This document shows, in pieces, positions 27,801 through 38,400 of a DNA stretch of 64,000 nucleotides. Source of the DNA: Dolomedes plantarius (lineage: Eukaryota; Arthropoda; Arachnida; Araneae; Dolomedidae); the NCBI GenBank assembly GCA_907164885.2, contig OU015498.1, positions 89,700,649-89,764,648 of the forward strand, written 5' to 3'. Position 1 is the stretch's first letter. Each line of letters begins with the position of its first letter. The position numbers were made by a program, and so were the translations under genes. Below the pieces are notes generated by a model that was given only the letters and a program-made list of their open reading frames with translations, was not told where the DNA came from and made no database searches.

Positions 27801-29416
27801 GTGTATTAAAACAAAAGTTGAAAACAAAAGTTTGCATTAAATTCCTATAAAGTTGGAAACAAATGAAGGATGAAGACATTTTGTGTGAAGAATTCGCATC
27901 CCATGGTGAACCAGAAAAATAATTACACAAAGAACTAAACTCATGCTAGACTAATTTTTTCCATAGGATAACATTGAGTGAGCGAATCCAATAGGGTTAG
28001 TACACAACTGCCTTAATGTGAAAACCGCAGTGACTGGGGATTCACAGCAGTATGATAACGCACCTAACCAAAACAAGAACTAATTGTCAGGTGGCATCTT
28101 GAGTTGACGTAGTTTAATGGTTGTCTGGAGTCTCTGGGTCTATCGACTTTATCTCCTGTGGTAAGATATATTGTTATCACGATACATGTGCTCAATAAGT
28201 GAAAAAAAAAACTTAATTAAGGTTAAAAAATTTTAAAATAAGGCCCTCAGACAATTTAAAATATTAAAAGTTAAGAAATTTAAAATATAAAAATTTAAAG
28301 ATAAAACGTGCTTAAGAAAGAAAAATTTAAATTTGCGATGTGAATAAAAAATATCATCGCATTGAAATAATTCTAAAGTTCCTGGGGGGGGGGGGGCTAA
28401 AGAGCGAGAGAGATAAGTTTTAGAAAAAAAAATATCACTATAGGAGATTAATTTGAAAATATTCACACCAGTTGCGGAAATCATTGTAGTTAAATAACAG
28501 GTGAGGTAGACTTATAAATTTATGTCAGACTCTTCGTTTCGTCTCGTATTTTTCTTGAAATCGCATTTTTTAGCAGAATTTTTTTAAAAATAATTGCATG
28601 CATTTTATCCTCATTTCAAAGATGTGCTGGAAAATTATGTTTCTCCATAAATTATTACTTTGTAGAAGCACCTGATATTTTACTTATTTGCAGAATTTCT
28701 TAGCACATGAGATAATTTTATCGGACTCCCAGAAAAATCAATTTTTGTCGATAATGTGACATCAATCTTTTAGATCACACCCCGTATATCTATAACATTT
28801 ATCAGTATCATAGTCTTCAAAGTTACAACTTTGAGCTTATTAATTAACTGTACAATTCTAATTTCAGAGACTACGAGACGAGCGAAAAGGTATTCTCAAC
28901 TTGCACAAACAGGTAAAACTCTAAAGAAATAAATTAATCCAAAATTTCATATTAACTTAACCTTTCACTGAAAAAAATAATAAGTACGTCATTTTGATCG
29001 ATGAGTATACATTTTTAAAAGATGCATATTCATGTTCAGTACGAGTGCAACGCTAATATATGGTGTCGTTAATCATTTTGCTTCAAAAACTTTTTTTGCA
29101 TTATGCGGATACCGAGCTATTTAATCCTTTACTGAAGATATATACGCCTATGTTCGTTGTTCTTGTTTTTATGTACATATAAAATTAGCATCTCAATATT
29201 TTTTTTAATTACACCAAAATTTATTATGCTTTTTATAAAAAGTTTTCAAAATTTAATATACAATTAGATTTAAGACGACTGAAAAATTGTATTTGATCTT
29301 AAGTCTAAAATGAGAAATGTGTATATTAAGTATATATGAATATACTAGCTGAAAACCCGCACTTCGCTACGGAGTACACTCAAATTAAATACAACGGTCA
29401 ATGTATGCAATTAATG

Positions 29417-29452
<36 letters not shown>

Positions 29453-32400
29453 ATAAATGCGACGATCAATGTATACAATTGATGTAATATAATATTTTTA
29501 TCTATATATATAAAACAGTTCCGTAACTGACTCATCATTCATTCATTCATTCATTCACTGACTGACTGACTGACATACAACGCACAGACCAAACCGCTGG
29601 ACCTAAAGGGCTGAAATTTTGCATGGCGATTCTTCTAATAGTGTAGGGGTGCACTAAGAAAGATTTTTCTAAAATTCTTCTTAGATTTTTTAAAATTAAA
29701 TTTTTAAGCTGTTTTTTAAACTTTTTTTACGTTTGCATTTAAAATAATACATTGCGGATTATAAAATTTATATCACGAGAAAGATCATAAAAATTCCTTC
29801 AAAATGAAATCTTTTTCGAACCTTTACCTTGATTTTCTGATTTTTGGTGAATTTTTAAAGATTAATTTCTAGAATTTTATTTATTAAATGTTGATCACGT
29901 GATTTCTTTTTCTGGTACTTTAAATAAATTTATCGTCACGTGCATAACAACTAAATAGACAAAAATGATATTCTTTTTCTTTCTAATGCAGCAGACGATT
30001 GGATATTATCCAAAAAAATAAATCCCTTACGATTTTTTTATAAATATATATTATATATTTTGGCATTAATTGCATACATTGACCGTTGTATTTAATTTGA
30101 ATGTACTCCGTAGCGAAGCGCGGGTTTTCAGCTAGTATATATATATAAAGAAATCGTAATGGAAATTTAATTTTTTTGGATAACATTCAATCGTCTGCCG
30201 CATTAGAAAGAAAAAATTTTTTTTGCCTATTTAGTTGTTATGTACATGACGAAAAATTTATTTAAAGTACCAGAAAACGAAATCACGTGATCAGCATTTA
30301 ATAAATTAAATTCTAAAAATTAATCTTTAAAAATTCACCAAAAATCAGAAAATCGAGGTAAAGATTCGAAAAAGATCTTATTTTAAAGGAATTTTTATGA
30401 TCTTTCTCGTGATATAATTCTTATAACCCTCAAATTATTATTTTAAATGCAAACTTAAAAAAAGTTACAACAGCTTAAAAATTTAATTTAATAAAATCTA
30501 AGAAGAATTTTTCAAAAATCTTTCTTAGTGCACCCCTACACCATAAGAACAATCGCCATGCAAAATTTCAGCCCTTTAGGTCCAGCGGTTTGGTCTGTGC
30601 GTTGTATGTCAGTGAGTCAGTCAGTCAGTTACGGAACTGTTTTATATATATAGATGAATACGAGGGCAAACATTAATATATGGTGTTAATTATTTTACCT
30701 CAAAAACATCTTTTATGCATATACCGAGCTCTTTTATCCTTTAGTGAAGATATACGCCTATTTTCGATGTTCTTGTTTTTATGTACACATAAAATTAGCA
30801 TCTCAAATTTTTTTTTTGAAAAATCAATAAAATTTACTATGTTTTTTCTAAAAAAATCTAAATTTAATGTACACTTAGATTTAAGACGATTGAAAAAATT
30901 GCACTTGATTTTAAGTATAAAATAAGAGAAATATCCTCGGTTTATATTAGGTATCATGTAAAATAAGCATATGAGTCTCAAACGGAATTTTCCTTTTCCA
31001 AAGGCTGCGAACTCAGCGTTACTCTTTTCCCGGGAGAAGCCAGAATTGTGCGACCACTTTGCCGCATGCATTTCAAGCGTTGTCCCGGGTGCACCACAAG
31101 GGGTGGGTCCACGTTACATCCGTACCTGTCCCGTAATTTTGAACCGAGTCAAGTTGCAAAACCGGAACACTTGACCCCGCACCTCCAGAGGTAATTTTTG
31201 GGAACTAGGAGGACATTGCAGCTGCGGCAGATTATTTTCGTGCACCAGCCGCCATTAGTGTACACGTCGGCTGTTTTGTTCATCGTCGGGTATCGAACCA
31301 TCAGCTTGCAGATTACTGGCTCGATGCCTGTGCTGACCGAGCTACCGCCCCCTCACAAACAGAAAATATATTTTTTTAATTAGAAAAATTTCAATACTAT
31401 CGATTTCCCTCCGTTCTAAATTGAAGTTACTTCGTAAGGTCCCTTTGACTGGAAGCTATACTCTCAACCAATAGATAGTTTCCATGTAATAAATATTCAT
31501 GGCGATCAAAGTGCTCCTTATCCATACAACAGTCTTCTTTAAAGGCAGTGAAAAGTGGTACCAGGTTTTTTTAGTATGAGTCTCATTAAATATATCGGAC
31601 ACTGTGTATTAAGTATATGTACTAGCACACTGTGTATTAAGTACATGTATTATTAAGTATATGTACTAGCTAGTTTTTAAACTCATAAATTAATTTTAAA
31701 GGAATATAAAATAAATTTATGTTAGGAAAGAACTGTTCATATAAAATAAAATATTTTTTTGGTGGCTTATCCATTCCGTCATCACTGTGTAATGGTTAAA
31801 AGGGATTCAAAATTTATTCGACAAAATTCAATCATTGCGACAATTTTGTCACACTGATGAACTGAATATGTCTTCACTCCCAATTAATTTGAGTTTGTGT
31901 TAATATTTTACGACACTCGTCAGGATAAATTCTAACGCAAACTATATTAAGAAAGCCTTGTTCATAATTCGTCCGTTAGCTCGCGTTACTCGCATCGAAA
32001 TATTTTAAACCAATCACAGAACTCCAACGATTACCCACAAAATTGTTAAGATCTGCAATTGATTTTAAAAAATGTTACGATGCGAGTAACACGGATGCTA
32101 ACGGATGCAGTGTGAACAAGGCCTGATTCATATTCGGTTATTTCTATTCCTCCCCTCGAGTACGGAAAAATGCAAGGATTCCTCCCTCTTTAATAAATAC
32201 CCACTATTGGTGTTCTGTCACTGAGTGAAGGACGTTGTCAACTACTCTTTACTTCTTTAAACGATATTCTTCCCCAAACGCATTCTGCAATTTTACGCAA
32301 ATATTGCATCTTTAGGCCCGCGTTTGCAGCAGGCCCTTTGAAAACGTTCTACTGGTCGAATTTAATTTTCGTTATACATTTTAAATTGAAAAGGAATGAT

Positions 32401-35400
32401 AACCTGAAAACAGATTTTTTTTTAAGTTTTATTTTTATTACCGAATCAAATCACACCAAAATTTCTATTACTACAAAAGTCCTGAGCTTTAAACATCAAC
32501 CCGTTTAGACCTTTCGGGATGATAATATACATTTACATGCATAACTCTTAGGAGATATGCATGATAAGTCTGATGCTTTTGAACATAGACTAAACTAAAT
32601 ATTATATACAGTGGAACCTCGATCGATCGTTCCCCGAATCGTCGTTTTCCCGTATGCGTCATTTACTTCATCCAGTCCCGATGGTAATATTTCTTAGTTA
32701 TGTTCCCGCATCTATAGTTTTTTTCTCGCATGTATGGTTCAGTGCAATAGGTCCCTTTAAAAACGACAGAGCATGGTTCCACAGTGTATCGTTCCAAGAA
32801 CTATGTAACTCCACCCCCCCCCAAATTTTTTTTTGAGATATCTGGCCATTTATAGCTAAATTGCATAAGAATTGAATACAATAACTAAACAACTCACTTT
32901 GCTGCTAACCTAATGCCATCTGTTGGCTACTGTAATAATTAGACAAACAGAACGACGAGTATTTTCTCGCTGCAAAAAGTAGACACTTGAGATCTTCAAG
33001 AACTTGAAGAATCGAGTTACCTAGTTCCTGCATTTATATTAGTATCTATAATATGGATGCAATGAAATAACTTTTATATTTTAGGAACTTTATCTTTTAA
33101 TAGGTATTTCAAATCACTTTCTTTACCTTTATATACATATAGCAATTACTTTTTTTTTTGCATGTATACAAATGTAAGTACATTTAAAAAATCGTTTGTT
33201 TTTATCTTTCAGCTCAAGGGTCAATGGAATAACATGGAGCAGAGATTAGAAGACCTTGCCCTGAAGGTAATGATCAAATTAAAAATAGGAATGCTACCTA
33301 CGGAACACTTAAAATATCCTATGATTTCATAAAAATGTTACTGCCCTCAAAGAACATTCTGAAGACTTAATTGACATCTTCTGTTCAAAATTTAGACTTG
33401 TGTTATTTCACTTATATGTAAAAATTTTCTGTTGAGAACCTTCATATTTTCGTCCACCAATTCCAAAGATATTTCTCTCTCTCTCTCTATCTCTGTGGGC
33501 GTGATTTTTGTGATATTCAACAAAAATATTGCTGATGTTTGTAAGAGCTTTGGATTCATTTCAACAACAAACACGCAGATAAAGTTTTTAATCCTTAGAA
33601 GTGCCTATCGTTTGCTGCCTAACCGACTTTCTTTCAAAGCAAATAAAGAAAATTTTAAATGGTTACTGTAGATCGAAGAAAAACTGTGAAATGTAGAGAG
33701 GGAGTAAACTAACTATCCTGGTAAAAAAGCAGTCTTTTAAGTCTTAAAGCAACTTAAATTGTTACGTGATTTGTGTCATTTTCCTCACTGCTTTTACCCG
33801 TGAAAATATTTTGTACATATAGACAATAAAACTAATACAAATCAATAAATCACTCTATTCCCTTTGTATATAAGGAAGTAATTCAACAACGGCAGAAATT
33901 CCAATAAAAAGCCATGATGTTTGGATTGTTGAGGGCGGTATTACTCTATGTATTCTACGAATGAAGTGAGACTATCCCACTCCTTTAAAAAAATACATTA
34001 CGTTATTTGAAACCTCTTTCCCCCTCCAAATTCAAAGCATCTCGCCGTTAAAAGCCATCTTCCTTTTTCATCCTTGTATCTTCCCACTCTTCCGGAGCAC
34101 TAAAGCTGTTTTAAGCAGAAATGAACTTTAATTTCCGCGAAGGGGGTGGAGAATTGCCGAGTAATTACTGCAGCCCTTATCGCTTCATTACCTGCCGATT
34201 TTCTCTCTTATACAATGTAATAAATGTGAGAGAGAGAGGGGGGAATGAATCTTGACGCGACATATTTCCCGTTCAGGAACTTCATAATTTATGAAAATAT
34301 CATTCCTTGTACATAATTTCTGTCTCTCGACGTTTATGAGTGACTATCAACAAATCATTTTCAGTCTCGGGTACTGACGGCATCCTCTTCCACTTCCTCT
34401 ATCTCTTCCGAGGACGTCCGACCAGCCACGCCCGTTACCAACCAGCTCCGCCCTCTCTTCCCGCCAGATCCGCCCACCAACGACTCGGAGTTGGACGAAA
34501 TCTTGATCGACATTCCGACCATCTCGCCCGGATCGATCCTGGACAGAGATCCGGGAAATTCGAGGATATCCGACCATCTCAAGCTGTCCGATTCCGGGAT
34601 TAGTAGCCACTCAGCCGAACCGGATTCTGACCCAGAATGGAGATATCCTGATATTAGAGGGACCGAGAGACACATCAGTGGACGAGTGAGGTTCATGGAC
34701 TCAACTTGCAGAAGGTCCCTTTCCAGTGGTGGGATATCCGGTGAGTTTTTCCACTGTAGTTATTCATTCAGGATTTACAGTACAAAAGTTACCTTTTCTT
34801 ATTTGCACAACGTCTTGATCAGTGGTTCCCAACTGGTGGTACGCGTACCACTGGTGGTATGCGACAGAATTTGAGGTGGTATCCAGAAGGATATAATAAT
34901 TATAAGTGAAATAGGCTGGTTAAAGATAAGCCCAAGTGAACATGACGTAGAAGCTCTAATAAGAAATAAACATACACAACCGCGATTACTCATTAAGTCT
35001 CCTGATAAAGACATTTTAGTGTTGAGAAATTCTATTGGCCATTTGTTAATCACAATTACGTCCAAATGGCTTTTTATGGATTTATTTTCTGTATTATAGT
35101 TTGTTTTATTTACACTTAAATACATTTGCTGAAGTTATCAACATGTGTATAGAATTTATTTGATCCCCCCACCCTCCTCAAAAAGTTATAACATAACCAG
35201 TGGTACGCCACGACCCTACAAAGTTCTCAGGTGGTACTCAAGTATAAAAAGGTTGGGAATCACTGTTCTAGATTATACAGAGCATAGCAAGTAGAGTCCA
35301 TATGAAGATTTCTCAGTGGCGTACCCAGGGTGCATCAACAAGACAGCTGTAGTCAACTATAAAGACTACATAAATTGTACAGGTTATTCCCTGAAAATGT

Positions 35401-38400
35401 ATCTACAGAACGAAAACGTTTAGTGAGATCTCATTAGTTTGAAGACATCTTGAAAATATTTCCTGGATATTTACAGTAAATTTTACATGGGTATAAGGGA
35501 TAAGTTCGATTGAACGTAAAATGGCATTTGTTTCTAACTTCTTGGGGATCTCATTAGCCTCCATAGATTCAACAAAGCCTGTGTAGAGATCAGGCATTGA
35601 AGAAAATAGAACAACATCATATCCTGAATCTTTTAAATGATAAAAGATGTTACGTCTTTTAATCTATAATACATAGCACTTTGCAAACTTCTTCCCCTGA
35701 ATAAATTTGGAAAAAAAGGAATTGTATGAAAAATTATAGAAATGTACAACGTTACACAATAACATATCTTTATTAACACCATAATGCTCTAAAACAAGTA
35801 ATAAATTATAGAGTCACTCTTAATTCTGATGGTGAAAATTTAAGTACATCTGCTTCATCTATAAAAATTAACGGTCATAGAAGCTGTATTAATTTTAAGG
35901 AATCTATCTTGTCAACAGTTAGCAACATATAGCATTAATTTTCAGTTAATCACTATACAGGGAAGAAAAAAATTAAAATTTTCATGGTAGATAAGGAAAA
36001 CGGAACTCTATTCATGGTTTTCTTTATTAGGAGTTGAGCAAGAGAACGCCCTCGCTGCAATCAATGTCAGACAATTTTTTTTCTTTACTGAATATTTTAG
36101 GCTATTTTCCCCTCCTATCTTGTATCACTAGCTTTGGTGCCATACTTTCCAGTAACTTTCATTATACACTACTGGCCACCCAAATTGCAACACCAAGAAA
36201 GACAAGAGATATCACAACAAAATTTATTTTGTAGATAACATGTTGACCAAGTATCAAATGATTAAATTTATAGACTTCTGTGAACTATGGTTCCTGCCAA
36301 AATCAGTAGCCAGAGTAGCCGCCATTGTTGGAGATCACCGCTGCCACACGCCTCGGCATTGATTCAAAGAGACTTTGGATGAGTTCTTGGGGTACAGCAG
36401 ACCGAGCAGCTTCCACACGTTGCCAAAGTTGATCTGCTGTGGCAGCTGGGGATGGAATCTGGGTCAATCGTAGAGCAACCATGGACCACATGTTTTCTAT
36501 CGGCGAAAGATCCAGAGAGCGAGGCGGCCAGGGAAGCAATTCAATCTGGCGATTCACGAAGAACCGTTGGACAATGCGTGCCACGTGTGGTCGCGCATTA
36601 TCCTGTTGAAATATGGCTGTGGGCAAGCCCTGAAGGTAAGGAAGGACAACTGGCTCCAACACCTCGGAGATGTAGCGCTGGCTGTTTAAAGTACCGGCAA
36701 TGCGTACTGAGGTGTGCGAGAGTGATATCCAATACCGCCCCATACCATAATACCCGGTGCAGGACCAGTGTGGCGGTGCATAACGCAGCTGTTCAGCATC
36801 CTCTCTTCACGATGTCTCCAGACTCGAATGCGACCATCGTGGTGTTGCAGACAGAAGCGTGACTCGTCAGTAAAGACAATTTCATTCCATTCTGCCGTCC
36901 ACATCCTTCTGTCATCGCACCATTGGCGGCGGAGACGTCTGTGGTTCTGCGTCAAGGGTAGACAAAGCAATGGACGTCTTGCGGACAGACCACTCTGCTG
37001 TAAACGGCGTCGAATGGTACGCGCAGACTCTGGATGATGCGTTACAGACTGCATATGCTGTGCTATGGTTCGTGATGTGACTGAGCGATCCGTCACTGCC
37101 ATGCGCACAATTTGCCTGTCATCACGTGAAGTGGTGCGCTTAGGTGGATGCGATCGAACACGCCGGTCCGTCGTACCCTCCTGCATCCAACGATCACATA
37201 TCCGCATTACAGTTGTTTGTTTTCGTCCAACACGACTACCGATTTCCCTGAAAGATAATCCACAATCTCGGTAGGCCACTATCCTTCCTCTGTCGAACTC
37301 GGATACTTGATCAAAAGATGATCGCTGTTTTCGACGAGGCATAATTGATGGTTTTTTTGAAAAAACCACAAGAAAAACACAATTGCCGAACTTGAAATCG
37401 TCGAAATCTCCAAGCCTTAAATAGCGCTTTGAAGTGGCGCCACAGGCGCGCGTGATGTGCGTCTGCGCTGAAATTCTAATCATTTGCATATCTCACCTCC
37501 GCTAATGCATGTTGTAAATTTCATGTTATTTGCATGTTTCCTTCAGGGTGTTGCATTTACAGTGGCCAGCAGAGTATATTAGTCAATCGTGGTATATGAT
37601 TGCTTCAAACTTTCTCAGTGTTTATAGAACAATTAAAGTGCGTAATCTTTCGAATGATTCGAGCATCTCATTTAGACAAGCAAAAGTTCCAGACGTCTGG
37701 TCCCAGTGGCATATATCTCATTAACCTTTATCGTATTAAAAGTGTGCTTAAATTTGTCATCCTGTCGAGGCGATCTACGTATACATAAACCAATTGTTGA
37801 TCAGTGCAATTTCAAAGAACTTTATTTTAATTGGTATCACACGAATGATCGCACGTCGACCTTGATTAGAAAACAAAGTCATTATAATGGTCCCAAAATC
37901 AGTCACCAATAGATCATTTGGAAAAGCTGAAAAGGGCAAAGGAATAAATAGAACAAAAACAAAACAATGTTCAAATTCTAGCTCAATATTATTCCCTCTC
38001 TTCTGCCCAACTGACTCAAAATCATAGATATAGTGACGTTTATAACTTAAAATTGTAGACTGATGCGTTTTGCATGCTTGAATGTAACTTGCAAATTATA
38101 TTTAATAACTGATTATCCCAGTAAAAATTTTTAAAAAAGGGGTATAAACAGTTATACAATTCCCATCATTCTTGTGTTAGATTAAAAAAAAGTATTATAT
38201 TTTAGTAAAATATTTTTTTAAAGGGAACTAAAATACCCTATTTTTAAATAGTATCCTAAAATGCTAATTTTTTGTGAAATTTTTCTACTCATCCATCGTG
38301 TTTACTACAAAAAATATTTGAAGTAAACACGATGGAAAATAATTGAATTTTGATGTTTTCCGGTAGCATCACTATTAAAAGCGTAAATAGTTTAATGTGC

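Noticed and set aside
34347..34696. Two antisense frames over the Ser/Pro-rich exon
   Set aside because: They are shadows of the host exon 34365-34740, whose splice sites and frame fit the rest of the gene.
36452..37274. Several + strand frames across the Tc1 element
   Set aside because: Reverse-strand shadows of the transposase.
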